From positions 116,300 through 169,547 of the forward strand of contig NW_019091466.1 of the NCBI RefSeq assembly GCF_001949145.1: a stretch of DNA of 53,248 bases, given 5' to 3'. Source of the DNA: Acanthaster planci. Lineage: Eukaryota; Echinodermata; Asteroidea; Valvatida; Acanthasteridae. Shown piece by piece: positions 1-11,991 of this stretch. The position numbers were made by a program, and so were the translations under genes. Position 1 is the first letter of the stretch, and every line of letters starts with the position of its first letter. A model generated the notes under the pieces. That model was not told the origin of the DNA and searched no databases. It saw only the letters and a list, made by a program, of their open reading frames with translations.

Positions 1-220
1 GGATGATAAGGAGGGGTGAGTAAGATGGATAGGATGATGGGGAGGGGGTGGAGTAGAACATGGATGGAAAGATAAGGTTGATGTTGGATTGAAGATAGAT
101 GGGATTAGGGATGGAGTCAAAGTAGACAAGGTAGACATGGGGTGATGGGATATGGATGATGGGTGTAGAACTGTAGAGGAAAGGATGATTGGGTTGGATA
201 CAAAGTGCAGAACTGTGCAG
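1..220. repeat. Purine-rich degenerate GGATGATGG-type repeat
   Basis: The plus strand is almost entirely G, A and T, with recurrent words such as ggatgatgg, gatggata and gtagaac. No unit repeats exactly, so this is a degenerate minisatellite or simple-sequence tract. It lies in the intron or flank upstream of the first visible laminin exon. Confidence 0.6.
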
Positions 221-722
221 GAATTTTAATTATGCACCATCCATCAAACTCACAAATGCGCTGCTTATATAATCATCCAGGTCTAGTCTGACTGTACTGG
301 ATCCACATTCTTTAGACATTCCTCTTTCCTGTAAAGAACTGTGAAGCTTTTGTACCTGTATCTCCCTTGGTGGTCTTTGTTGATTTACTTTTAAATGACA
401 GGTGCCTTTCGACACACAGTCTGCACACAGCACTAACTAGGATTTTTCTCCTGGAGTACAATGAATTTTATAGCTAAGGTCGATAAAATATCTTTTACAT
501 CTGAATTGCAGTCGTATGTCAACCAAATTTAGTAACCATATTTGTATAACTTGGATTCATAACAAGCAGCGAGCCATGGTGGCTTTGCCGTTCTAGTTTC
601 ATCTGTCCAGGAGAGCATACTTGGGGCGCTCGTGTTTCTAAAATTAGAATAGAAACTGGTACTTGATTTGTTTGCACATTTCCATGCCACAAGTGATGTT
701 CAGTGAAATTTAATGATCCTAG

Positions 723-902
723 GTGTGTGGTGGACCTGGCGACACCTGCAGTGGGGGATGCGGTGGGGCTGGCTGTGATTTCTGTGGTGGTCTAGGTTGT
801 CAAGGATCCATCTCCATGTCTGAGGTGGCATTAGACCGAGCCACACAAGCAAATGACAAATTCCTGAGGAAGAAAGAACAGGCAGACAGCACTCTAGCAG
901 AG
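723..902 (+). CDS. lamb1: Laminin beta exon 1 of window (beta knob)
   Basis: It follows the acceptor ...gatcctag and ends before gtcagt. The 60 codons begin VCGG and end DSTLAE, in phase 0. Six cysteines in the first 26 residues mark the beta-chain knob; the coiled coil resumes at about residue 30. Confidence 0.9.
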
Positions 903-3900
903 GTCAGTAATAGGGTGATATTGCTATGGCTGACCTATGTACTGTATATATCTTCTCATAACCCTGTAAAAAACTTTGGGGTTAAAAGTTAACACAGTTG
1001 TGTTGTGAAGTGGGTGCTATGTTTAGTAAATTGATTGCAAGATAGTGTTTGTGATTCTGCCCATTGAGAGTTTGAATTTACATTTGCAGGATGGCTGTGC
1101 ATCTAAAGGTAAATGACACAAGTCATACCATTAATAGGCCTCACAATTAAGCAGAAACAATCAACAAACTCCTTAGATGTTGATATGTGCATTCTGTCAA
1201 CTTGATTGTCAATGTACTTGATCATAGATGGACGGTGTCCGTGGACAGACTATGGAAGCCTTAGATCTAGCCAAGATGGCATACGATGCAGCGGCTATGG
1301 CTAGGGATGATGCCCAAGGTGCTCAGACCAACTTGACTGGGTTACTGCAAGCCATCAATGACTTCATTGACAGTAAGCGAGTCACACCAGCAGAGATCCA
1401 GCAAGTGGCCAGAATGGCTTTGGAAACTCAGATTTCCTCCACTCCGGAGGAAATACAGGGTGAGTCTTTATCAATCAGAAAGATGGACAGTGCGTGAAAT
1501 TGAAGGCCGCTGACAATCCAATGTGGCTGTAACATTCTGGTAACAACACTGGGGCTTTCTCTGTTGGTTTTGAAAACCTTCCAATTTTGTGAAGAATTAA
1601 CACCAAATGTCCAAGGAGAAGCTTATAATTGAGTCTAGTGTTTTGTGGATTTTTGGGCCAAGGTTGGTTTTTCAGATATTTTCAAACTTTTCCACTGCAA
1701 ATATGATAAGTGAAGGGTTATTTCATAAACAATAATTTGAAAATAAAAACTACACAATGTTAACCATTTGTGAGATGGTTTTCACAATTAGAAGTGTTTT
1801 CTTAATTACAGACAGGGTATGACTAGCATTTATAAAAAATTGATGGTAATTAAATGGAGATATTCATGATTATAGAATATACAGTATCTCTTCCAACATG
1901 TCTCTCTGAACACTTCAAAATGCAAGGAAACTGCAATACCTGTTTTAGAATATTTTTGATGTTTGTAGTCTTTGGATCAAAGATATGATAAATATTGCCT
2001 ACGCTGGATCTTACAACACCATAAAGCACATTAGTTAAGCCAAGAAAAATAGCTCTGCTTCCGATTAAATAGGGTCAGTAGGTAAGGATTTTTGGACAAT
2101 CTTTTGTGCTGATTGAATGGGACGAAAGTTGCCAAAAAGTGCCTCAGAAGTGATTAATATAAAAACTTACCAAAATTAATGTGGAAATATAATCAACAAT
2201 TACAATTAACACTTGCATAATGCTAGTCAGGTAAATACAAGTGTTTTGACATGAAAAGAAGTTGTTGACAGGTGTTTGTTTTGAAAGAAGCTACAGGATT
2301 TTTAAAAACTTAAAAAAAATTTTTTTTCTAATTTGCCGATGAAAATTTTTAGGGTTGCACTGAAAAATTACTGACAGTTGGGAAACTGGAAGTGAGATAG
2401 GATTAAAATTTTTCATTTTGAGAAGTTGGTATCTCTGAGTATATTACGCTGTAACCATCTTGGGTGAAATATATGCATATTTTATTGTAAAATACATTAA
2501 AATGTGTTGACACACTGAAACACGTGAACAGCAAAGTAAATATTAAATTACAAGGAAAATTATTGATTGTGATGTCCTTTATTTTTTGGGGGGAGGAGGG
2601 AGAAGTCTAGGATTTATAACAAACTAGTTCACTATAGAAACCTGGGATTCATTGCTTCAGTGTCCCCCATACAGTGCAAATCTCCTGTAATAATTGGCAT
2701 GTAGAGTACCCAAGATTACACAGTTACAGCACAGTGGACACGACACATCAACCATGGGAAAGATCACCATTATGCATCATCTTTTGCTGCCCGGCAACAT
2801 CAGCAGTGTGCCCAACGCATGAATGACATACACGCACTTGTAGCATATCACGTGATCATTTCACAACCAAATAAAAATTCGGTATCTAAGACCATAGTAT
2901 AACAATAGTTACTGTATCTCATTGTCTGTAAAAGAATGTACTCTATCATAAAATAACCCTTTTGTTTTGGATGGAATTTCAGATCTTGCCAAGCAGATTG
3001 AGGACACGGTAGCTACTCTGGAGAACATTGATCAGATCCTTAATGACACTGCTGAGGATCTGGCCATGGTGCGAGCCCTGAAGGAGAGAGCTGACAAGGC
3101 CAAGGAGTTTGCTGATGATGTCTTGGCATCGGCAGAGAGCGTGGTAGCTGCATTAGCTGAGGCTGCCCAAGCCCAGGACACTGCCAGCAATGCCATCAAA
3201 GAAGCTGAGGGGAACATCAATGATGCCAACGATAACCTCATCCAGGTGGGTCTGTGGAGATGTGTGGCCTAATGGTTTGGGATTGTAACTCAAAGGGTCA
3301 GGGGGTTTGAATCCAGCAGCTGGTTACATGTTACTCCCGTTCATCTCTTTCCATCGGGGGGTATAAAGGGTACGTGTTAGGGCAGAGATGGTGGTTGGGT
3401 TTGATTTCAGCCATTTGTGCCTGAAATGGCATCAAGCCCTTGGATCTACTATGGCTTTAGGAATGCTTTGCTATGAATAAAAATTGTGTGAAACTAAATC
3501 ACATGCCTATTCAAAACCTACAGGAAGTAACCTGCCAGGAATGTAGAATTATGTAGAATTAAGTAAGTCATACATTGTATGGATGTTTACCCCAATAAGT
3601 ATCTCCCCATGAAACTTTTTTGATTATCATGGATAATAAGCGGAAGGCATTTATTCCAGCCTATCCACTATATAGGCAGAGGCAATATTATATGACCTTT
3701 TCAATAGAATGATGGGAGGCCAGTTGTTCAGAAGCTGATGGGGCTTGTCTCCTTTTGGCAATAAGGTAATAACACTGTTTCTGGGTCATTGAAAGCTGAG
3801 CAGATTCTTAGGCATAGTTGAATTACCTTAGTAGGTACCAGGATAAGTCATCACTGAAGGACATTCAAAAACTCATCACTAATACCATCGGAGCCCAGGA

Positions 3901-6900
3901 GACTTTCCATTTTTAGTTGTTCAAAGCTTTAGTGTATTTCTTTGTGAGTTAATGGAGGTTCAACATATTTCCCTGTGAAGGCATTTATCTCTGTATCGGC
4001 TAAAATAGACTTTCAATCAATCTCAGTATCAGCCTCACAAAAAGAATAGAGCTTCTTGTAGAAGTCTCTTGCTTCTAAAAGAACATCCTCACTCCGAGTC
4101 AACGTGCAATTATCATCTTTAACAATCAGGTAAATATTCTTATTAACTAAATTACGTTTTACTGTATTAAGAAAATATGTTGAAGGCTTTTCTCCTTGCT
4201 CCATCCTTTGAGTCTTTGATCTAATAAGAACTCCTTCCATTTTAAGTTGACGCAAATTAAAAAGGTTGATCTGTTCACTATTAAGAGTTTCAAATGCCTC
4301 AAAATCTCTCTTACACACTATACAGAGATTTAGCTGTCCTGGTTACGTTCAGCTTTACAGGCCTTTTTCTATGTTGTGAAAGAAATAATACTAGATTTCA
4401 TTTCAAAGAAAAGCTGTTCTGGATTGAACTGAATATCTCTGGGATGAACATTGTTGGAAGTTATTTGGTTAGTAAGGGAAGGTGCATAATCTTTCACCAC
4501 TCAAGTATAATATTTTAAACTAGCTTTTCAGAAGAGAAAGAATTATTGTAATTTCCAATAGCCCCTACATACGAATGAAATCAAGTTGGATGTCAGACTA
4601 CGTGTAACTTAGAATTAAGCTTTGATGAAATTAGGAAAATGCCTAATCTAGACTAATCTAGATTGTTATGGAACGCCCTGAATTTTGTGAATGCTACCCT
4701 AACAGGATTCCCAAGAATGCAACTTCCACCTTTAAGAGCCCCAGCCCCCCATCCCCAAACTCTTACCCAAATAATACCTGTAGATCACCCAATGACAGTA
4801 TTGTAGATGTATGTAACTATAAAGGCAAATCATACCCAATAATGTCCCTGATGGGGCTCCACTCTACCAGTGATGAAACAGGACATTTCAAGAGCAAACA
4901 AGAACTAGTTACATTGCAATTACCGAAGACACACGCCAGTTCTAGGGCAAGGCAAACCATGCACTTTTTCAAATTAAATTCATACAAAAAAATATAGAAT
5001 ACCTTTGTCAGTTCTCCATTTTCCTGCAAGGAATTTCAGTTTAGTTCCCCTTTTATAGAGAGCTTTTATCATACTTCTTCATTCCATTTTGGTTTTTTTT
5101 TTTTTTGCTGGTCTTGCGTCGTAAGGTCATGTACAATGTATATGGACGAACCCTCCAACGCCCGACGATGTTCTCTGAATATCTTGAGTTTGTTTTGATA
5201 GAACAACATTTTAACAAAAAATACGTTCTTATCTTGTCCATCCTGGTGAGCACATTCTATGCTCGGTAACTTTCCCCAGCCGAACTTCGATGTCATAAAA
5301 GTTCTCTGTCAAAGGAATACAGTTCTCCCCCTGGGGTGTGTCCACTTCGGTACGGTACATGTGTTGTCGTTGCATGCACTGTGTACAACTTGCGTCCCTC
5401 TGCCATTGCGTTTCATTTATGAGACAGTTTTCAGTTTTAATAAATTGTGATAGAATTTTGTGGATCACTGATAACTGCGTGTGTATTACACTTCTAGATC
5501 TTTGATTGTCACCAATTATAGCTTACATGTATAATTGCAATTGAAGTGAATGGGGACAATGGTTTTGTCGGAGTAAATGTTATAATTGTATCCATGACGA
5601 AGTAAGAACAGCTCTTGTGGTGGCTTACATGTAGTATGGTACCTGAATCTACTCCTACAATCAAATAGATATGCCGTGTATTGTAGGGAAGCTGTGGCCG
5701 ACTTGACTTGCAAAACCCTCCGAGGAATGTTTCGTGGACTTTTCATTTTCCCCAAATCACACCCTTGGGATATACAACTGCAGCTTCTATGGTGTCATAG
5801 ATTGAAGCGCTGTCCAATGATATTTGGTCACACCCTCTGCATCAGTAGTTGGTGCCTGTTGATTTCATTGAGCTGTCACTGGACAGATTTTGGTGGCCAG
5901 AGTAACCTCTCAAGTTGCATGAAATGTGCATGCTCTGATAATTGTGGTAAAATACCCACAGTGTTTTGCATTTCTTTCCTTGAAAAGCTTTTACGAAAGT
6001 GAACGGTTGTCATCTTTATGACAAGGTGCTGCAGATAATAATTGTCCAAGATCTTAGTGATTGTGACTGAATTTCTGACCCTTACCCAAACAAAGACATT
6101 GCTTTTATATTAGTGCCCACAATTGTTAACATCTGTTGCCTGTAAACCTAGTAGTTTTTCCATGTTGTGTTGCAAAGCTTAAACTAAACTTCAAAGTAGC
6201 TGTCAGGATTTTGTAAAATGTATGAATTTTAAACCTAGACCAATTATCCTTTGGAGTTTGACTTAACCTACTCACTTTAAACCTAGACCAATTATCCTTT
6301 GGAGTTTGACTTAACCTACTCACGGACCATTTACCCAGGGATGTTCAACTTAAGCTCAGAGCTGGTTCAGTGCGTGTTACGGCTGGCACTATATCAAAGC
6401 AAAACTTAAATAGAATTATGTAACACTTTCTCTAATAATAAAACATATATTCCTGTCTACCACTTTGTTTTCTTGTAATATTTTAAGTCATGGTACACCC
6501 TTTCTAAAAATATGCTACTCAAGATATTTCATCCTATACATTCTGAGAAAAGTGTACCACAAAATTGGGGAATTTTGCCTCATTAAAACTTTGTTTGTCC
6601 TTGAAATCGATAAGTGAAGAAGATTTATTGTCAAAACGAATAGATTTAAGCACTGCGTCGTCGGCTGCACTGTACATGCTGCATGCTGCAACCCGTGTCA
6701 TGTGGTCGCAAGTTTTTTCCCGATAAAGTCGAGAGCGCCTGCAGGGGGTAATTAGAATCCATAACACGCATGTAACCAAGGTCGCACATGTGTTTGCACT
6801 GGGGCCGCTTGTGGTTGCACATCCCTGGGTAAATGGTCCGTGACTTATTGAAGTGATGAATGGTTGCCTAGTCTTTGACGTTCAAATCACAGCCTTGGGC

Positions 6901-8889
6901 AAAGTTGTACTGCTGGTTTTCAGTAGTCTGATAATCAAGTAAAGAGGGTACCAGCAACATGTGTAAGATGTTGCAGACCATAAATGTAGCAAGATGCAAT
7001 TAATGGGAAAATGTGAGTGACCATGGAATTTAACAAACTTACTCAACCAGGGTCATTTGAGTAGGACTGTATTGCACCTAATAAAAAGCAATTTGCGGTA
7101 GTTAAAGTACTCTGAATGCATTGTCAATGCAGAGACCAAGTATTCATGTATATATGCAATATGTTGGCTTACTCCTGTATATGTATTGACCTGTTTGTAT
7201 AAATTTTGATGATTGTTCCTCATGTCTTCATTTGGTTCTCAGATTGAGTCAGAAGCTGGAGCAGCTATTGACAAGGCCAACGACCTGGATGAAAAACTGA
7301 CCCAAATGGAAGAACAGCTCAGCAGAGTCCAGGGAAAATTTACTGACAATGAAGAGAAAATACGTACTGCCTTGAACTTCGCCAACACGGCCGATGCTGA
7401 CGCCGACCAGGCTATACAGGTTAGTGAAGAAAGGGGATAGCCAGGGTACACTGAGGGGATGACCTTGATATACTGTTGGGGGGGGGTTAGCTGCTGTACA
7501 CAGGGCAAGGGGGAGTTTAGCTGGTCGTACTAGATAGTCAGGGTACAGGACTGGTTCAGGTGGAATAACACTGTGCTGTAGGAACAACTAGGTCATGCAA
7601 GTTCAGCCAGGATATGTATTGGGGTTATAAGGGGTACGTAGAGGGGTCAGCAGGAGTGCATAACTAGGTCAGATATGCACAGTACGGATTAAGTACAGAA
7701 GTACAGATTAGGTGAGATGAATCAAACATCCAATCTGGTGCAATAAGAGCTGCACTGGGGTCAGCTGTGATATATGTACAAGAGATGCTTTGAAGCAGAA
7801 TGAAAGGCATCAGTTGGGATGTGGAAGGTTAGCTGGGGTACAGTAGGGGTCAGCAGGGTGTGCAAGGAGGAAGGCTGGGTGTGTGTACAGAACCTAATTT
7901 GGTTCACAAACATCTTCTAAAATGAAATCCAAACATTCGCCTCATTTTTGATCCATTGCTGTTGGTAGAGTGTTGGTGAGCTGGAAGCCAAGTTCAACCA
8001 GACGTCAGACCAAGTCATGACAAAATCCCAGGAGGCCAGTGATGCTCGGAAGAAAGCAGAAGACCTGATGGAAGAAGCTATAGCCTTCCAGGAGAGGGTC
8101 AGCAGCCAACTAGATAACCTCAGAAGTAAGTGATCTCATGGACATTCAATCTCATCACTTTCTGTAGTATCTGAGTGACTTTGAAGTGAGACTAGCAGAT
8201 ACTTCATACGAGTTTCATTAGTGAGTTTTCATCCCACATACAAGTGATGTAATTTTGGAAAATTCTCTCACATGGTGAGGCATCAACTTAATGAGGACAC
8301 TGTAATGTTTTCAAAATTATTAAATTTGTCTCTCTAGGTTTTCTATAACTTTAGCTGTGCTCTTAGGCAAGTATAACCTGCTGACCTCATTTTGTGAAAT
8401 CAAGCTTTAAAGTTAAAAGTAAACTTTTATCTTGATTACACAGAATTAACTTAAAAGATTGCAAATTGTTAATATTACATCAACTAAGAGTTATTTGGAT
8501 ATTATAAATGGAAATTGTAAAAATATTTCAAATTGTCAGAAGAAATTGAGAGACTAATTTTCCATTATCCCCAAAATAAGTTCAGCCACATCCAGTGGGT
8601 TTTCCCAGAGTGCATCGCATATTCCAATGGATTATGCTAAAAGTACCGCCTACGTAGCATGCTAGTTTTTCAGCTCTTTTTAGATAATAGCTTCAGAGTC
8701 AATATTGTTTCAAGGTCTCAATTGGTATACTTTCTGTCTTTTACAGGGATGCAAAGTGTCTTTGAGCAGAACAGGAATACAATGGTGGACCTATCATCAC
8801 AGATTGAAGCCCTAAACATGAGGATGATGGGTTTACTACAAAATATCCAAGAGCGTTCAGAATATTACCGAACATGCAAGGGGACCTAA
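723..8889 (+). CDS. lamb1: Laminin subunit beta, C-terminal part (six exons, 5' end outside window)
   Basis: Laminin beta is one arm of the heterotrimer that polymerises in basement membranes. The visible exons are 723-902, 1228-1459, 2983-3245, 7243-7419, 7969-8125 and 8747-8889; phases agree at every junction and give 383 residues. Residues 1-26 are the cysteine-rich beta knob (VCGGPGDTCSGGCGGAGC, then CGGLGC), a hallmark of beta chains that interrupts the coiled coil. The rest is heptad-rich, Ala/Glu/Asp/Lys/Gln-rich coiled coil that pairs with alpha and gamma chains. A stretch around SSTPEEIQ lines up with the vertebrate beta-1 region containing PSTPQQLQ. The chain ends SEYYRTCKGT; the Cys four residues from the end corresponds to the penultimate Cys that disulfide-bonds to the gamma chain. 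Possible N-glycosylation sites are NLT, NDT and NQT. Upstream LN, LE and LF domains lie left of the window. Beta-1 versus beta-2 type cannot be decided from this portion. Confidence 0.93.
1228..1459 (+). CDS. lamb1: Laminin beta exon 2 of window (coiled coil)
   Basis: Acceptor ...gatcatag and donor g|gtgagt give 77 codons plus one base (phase 1). It is coiled coil ending SSTPEEIQ, the best-conserved landmark against vertebrate beta-1. The ATG at its first codon is internal and not a translation start. Confidence 0.92.
2983..3245 (+). CDS. lamb1: Laminin beta exon 3 of window (coiled coil)
   Basis: Acceptor ...ggaatttcag and donor cag|gtgggt. The split codon completes as Asp, then LAKQIEDTVATLENIDQ; 87 further codons end in phase 0. 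It is an uninterrupted Ala/Glu-rich heptad pattern. Confidence 0.92.
3255..3480 (+). mobile_element. tRNA-derived SINE
   Basis: A box tggcctaatgg (3265-3275) fits TRGYNNANNGG exactly, and ggtttgaatcc (3304-3314) differs from the B-box consensus GGTTCGANNCC at one base. Spacing is as in a tRNA internal promoter, but no acceptor stem can be folded and the sequence runs on for about 160 bp to an A-rich end (gaataaaaattg). This is a SINE inserted within about 10 bp of the preceding laminin donor site. A related copy lies near 39.1 kb. The right boundary is approximate. Confidence 0.6.
3838..4318 (-). mobile_element. Decayed L1-type non-LTR retrotransposon fragment (reverse transcriptase N-terminal region)
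   Basis: On the minus strand one 101-codon frame contains LIRSKTQRMEQGEKPSTYFL, then KKLYS: the signature linker between endonuclease and RT in L1-like elements. Continuing through at least two in-frame stops are FTGKYVEPPLTHKEIH and then LLGSDGISDEFLNVLQ, the RT motif usually read as SPGxDGxxxEF. The stops and the absence of the remaining RT show an old, inactive fragment. It lies antisense inside the large laminin intron. Confidence 0.75.
6228..6323. repeat. 48-bp tandem duplication, two near-identical copies
   Basis: The block beginning tttaaacctagaccaattat is repeated head to tail with period 48 (copies start at 6228 and 6276). The second copy ends exactly where the left terminal repeat of the adjacent inverted-repeat element begins. 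Confidence 0.9.
6320..6843. mobile_element. MITE-like non-autonomous DNA transposon, about 520 bp, 30-bp terminal inverted repeats
   Basis: The left end (6320-6349) begins tcacggaccatttacccagg. Its reverse complement ends the element at 6814-6843, with one mismatch in 30 bases. If the ends are taken one base inward at cacggacc, the flanks are act on both sides, a possible 3-bp target duplication. The roughly 460-bp interior shows no transposase. Superfamily is unresolved; a 3-bp duplication would suit PIF/Harbinger or CACTA-like elements. Confidence 0.75.
7243..7419 (+). CDS. lamb1: Laminin beta exon 4 of window (coiled coil)
   Basis: Acceptor ...ggttctcag and donor cag|gttagt; 59 codons in phase 0, beginning IESEAGAAIDKAN. 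This lines up with the vertebrate beta-1 segment starting SIESETAASEE. Confidence 0.92.
7440..7900 (+). repeat. G-rich degenerate minisatellite in a laminin intron
   Basis: Variants of ggggtcagcwggggtrca recur at irregular 20-40-bp spacing (for example gggttagctgctgtaca, gggtcagcaggagtgca, ggttagctggggtaca). The intron is G-rich on the coding strand. The units are too diverged to define an exact period. Confidence 0.55.
7969..8125 (+). CDS. lamb1: Laminin beta exon 5 of window (coiled coil)
   Basis: Acceptor ...ttggtag and donor a|gtaagt; 52 codons plus one base. The peptide begins SVGELEAKFNQTSDQ and carries an NQT sequon and a Lys/Glu/Ala-rich heptad region. Confidence 0.92.
8747..8889 (+). 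CDS. lamb1: Laminin beta terminal coding exon
   Basis: Acceptor ...cttttacag; the split codon gives Arg, then 46 codons and TAA. The C-terminus SEYYRTCKGT holds the cysteine expected to bond the gamma chain. Confidence 0.93.
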
Positions 8890-9241
8890 TTGGATCTGCA
8901 TTTCACAGCCGGGGGCCTATTTCATCCCACTACCAAGTTTTCCTCACATTTCATATGGAGACTTTGTTGACACAGAAAAGTAGTTAAGGCACATTTCGCT
9001 TGGGCAAGAAAGAAAGCTTTAAGTCAAAAAAATAACTGCAAATATTAGATATTTTCTTTTTAAAGGGAGCAAGACTTGCAGGTTGTCCTCTTTAAGTGTT
9101 GGCACGCTTTGGAATTAAAGATTCTATCACAAATATTGTCGCAAATAGTTGTGAGGAATTTTATAAGCTGCAGCCATCATATTTGACTGTCTTCCATTAG
9201 AATTCTTCTCGCAAAGCTGATAACATCACCTGAAAAATAAA
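8890..9241 (+). terminator. lamb1: Laminin beta 3' UTR with poly(A) signal AATAAA at 9236-9241
   Basis: The first AATAAA after the stop codon lies about 350 bases downstream. Further AATAAA hexamers at 11225, 11263 and 11528 could serve longer isoforms. The end of the transcript is inferred. Confidence 0.55.
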
Positions 9242-11818
9242 GTACATGCCTATGAAGTCAAGTTTTCAAACGGTTCCTTTGAGTTGAAGCACAAGGCATG
9301 GAATTCTGCACAATATCTTTCACTGAGCTTTTCTCAGCTGTATAAAGATATCATCAATGCTCATAAGAAATACACAAGTACATGTAACTTACTTTGCTAT
9401 TTCTCTGTCTTACTGTCGTCAGATCAAACTTGTCAGACATGTAGATCTCAGTACTTGGTTTTACTCGTAACACTGCCATCTCTTTGTCAACATATTTTTA
9501 TATCTGCTGAACTACGCTTTTGTATATAAAACAATACTCAAAGGACTGTTGCTCAAGTTATCACTCGTAGGGTGGTGTACGTGAATAGTACTCTATTTTC
9601 TGTACTCTTTTTTATTGTATTTATGTAACCCATTAGTTGTTTGATATTGTTACTGTTGTGTAAAGACAACCGAAGCTGCCTTTGCATTTTTTTAACTACA
9701 GAGGTTGATATTAGTATAAGTCTGTTACCTGCATTTAGCAAGCCTGCCACCTAGTCCTTGGTTTTGTCGTTAGATGTCAGGTTTTTCCCATTTTTTAAAA
9801 CGAGGTATTCCTGGAGATCAACTTGAAACAACATTCAGACACATTACCACTATTTTTTTGTGATTTAGATTTGGTTTTACTTATCTTATTAATGCAACTA
9901 GAAATAAGTACACGGGTCACAAAAATTCTTCAAGAGGACAGAGTGCCTTTTAGCCCAATGGTGGCCCAGTATTGTGGGCAATGATCACCTGAAAGCTACA
10001 GAGGCGGACCCATCACTGTTGTACTCCTGGTATTGTTCTTTCATACGTTGGTGTGCTTAGATCTTCACAGTTTTGTTAATGTGCTGCAGACAAGACCACA
10101 GGAGGCAGGTGTACTAATGGAGGCAACTAGGCCACAATATTAGTCTTGTGTACCAGGCTGAAACCAACGGGCAGTATTTATAGTAGTTTGACAGTATTTT
10201 ATAGTGTTGTGTAGAGTACTTTTTTGTATGTATTGGGAATTTTGTTAACAAAATTGTAATTAAGGCATTTTGAGTGAACTTGCATGAGCAGTAATGGCTT
10301 GATTACCAAGCTAATTATAGTATGAATATGACATTTGAGATCAGTCTGGGATAAATTCACACTCTTCTTTGACCAATGCTCTCTGTTCAGTTCAGGACAC
10401 ACTTTATAAATGTCACTTCCTCTTCAGATTGTCTGTTTGTGTACCACATTATTTTTTTTTCACATTCATTTGACCTTTAATTCCCCCAGAACTGAGAAAC
10501 CACATCCGTGCTGCCTTGGATAGCTTAGGAGTTTGTTCTACATGTATAAATGTCTGTGTGTGATTACCCATTAGATATTTATATAAAGAATAAGGTGAAC
10601 AGTGTGACAGCAGATGACAGTTGAACCACCACCCCCCCTCCATAGAGGTATTTGGTCAGGAATATGAATGATCGACGTCCAATTCTGGAACATTCAGACA
10701 GATGGTTTGTTTACTGCTCACAGAGTTTGTTCCATTATACAAGGATTGTTGTTTGACAGAATGTGATGGATTCATTGAACTGGTTTTAGATCACTTTGTG
10801 TTTTATCATTGTCGTCTGTTGTCACTTTCAAACAGCATAAGCAAGTGTGAGTTTATCCCACTGCTCAACCAATTGTGAGTTTTTATATTTAACTTTCACT
10901 ACAGTTTAAAACAGAAAACTCTGTAATCATTTTTTTTTTATTTTTGGACAAGGTGCTCTAGTGTGTTTTGCTTTCATTTTGGGGGATGTGATTGGTGCTA
11001 TTTAGCATTTTTGTTCATTTGATTTCTGTTTGATCGACACTTATTAAATACATCTAGTTTATGTCTATTGTAACAAGTGCTTTTGCCAATTAAAATCAGC
11101 TATTGGATAATTTAAATTTCAGGTTTTGAAAGAGGTCCCTTGTAAGGAAATTGAATCCATTTAAGTCCAACAACTGCATGGTGCTAGGCAAAGCATACTG
11201 TTGACGTTGTTAAAGGTAGGTATGAATAAATAAAAAGTTCAAATGCAGTCAAGTAGGAGGTCAATAAAATGTTTCAGTTTATTGGCTGACATCCTCTGAA
11301 TAAGAGGAATATAATCAGCACATGAAATAAATCATCAATAATTGAAATTTTTATGACATTTTCAAACATTAAGTTTGAGAGTGATTGTAACTTGTATGTT
11401 TGACTTTTAAAGAATGTTCTAATCATTGTCCTCCACTTGAGAAGATATTTCATTGGAAATAAGAAACCACTCATGGAATGTATCCCATTTCATACATTAC
11501 TTTTGTGGATTTTTAATATCATACAAAAATAAAGTTTGAGCGTGGATAGTCAAGTTTAGGTCTCCAAGGTGTTGGAAATTGCCAACTTCCAAAACAGTTT
11601 CCAATACTAAAGGGAGTAATCATTGACCTTCCACCAGAAATGAGTCATGTTATATTTGTTTTATCATACCTTAAACATAATTCAGTTGCCATTACAATTT
11701 CAGGAATCATTTAAAGTGCTTATGTCAACATGTCTCACCATTTTTTTCACGTGTGGTAAGGGTGATGCTTATGTGTGTTTTCTCCGCATAAGCGACAGTT
11801 CCATAGTAGCTTTGTAAA
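9242..11818. other. Intergenic DNA or extended laminin 3' UTR
   Basis: AT-rich, with only short chance frames. I see no conserved domain, RNA gene or clear repeat beyond simple T runs; alternative poly(A) hexamers occur at 11225, 11263 and 11528. Confidence 0.5.
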
Positions 11819-11989
11819 CAGTTGGGGCATAAAGTTTACATACACCTGGTAGAACAAGAACAGTTTTCCTTAAAGTTCACAACTTCACTCATTTCTACCA
11901 AATTTTCTTTCTAACTATTTCAAACAGTAAAAGATGTAGAGAAACTGTTTTTTTTTTACTAAGTGTATGTAAACTTTTTGCCCCAACTG
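11819..11989. mobile_element. Tc1/mariner-type MITE, 171 bp
   Basis: The left end cagttggggcataaagttta continuing catacac is mirrored at the right end (about 27 bases, one mismatch). The termini closely resemble Tc1-family inverted repeats of the Sleeping Beauty group, which begin CAGTTG and contain GTTTACATACAC. A TA follows the right end; the left flank is aa, one base from the TA duplication expected. There is no room for a transposase, so it is a non-autonomous derivative. Confidence 0.85.
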
Positions 11990-11991
11990 TA

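Noticed and set aside
3260-3330. Functional tRNA gene
   Set aside because: A and B boxes are present, but no acceptor or anticodon stems fold and the sequence continues as a SINE body.
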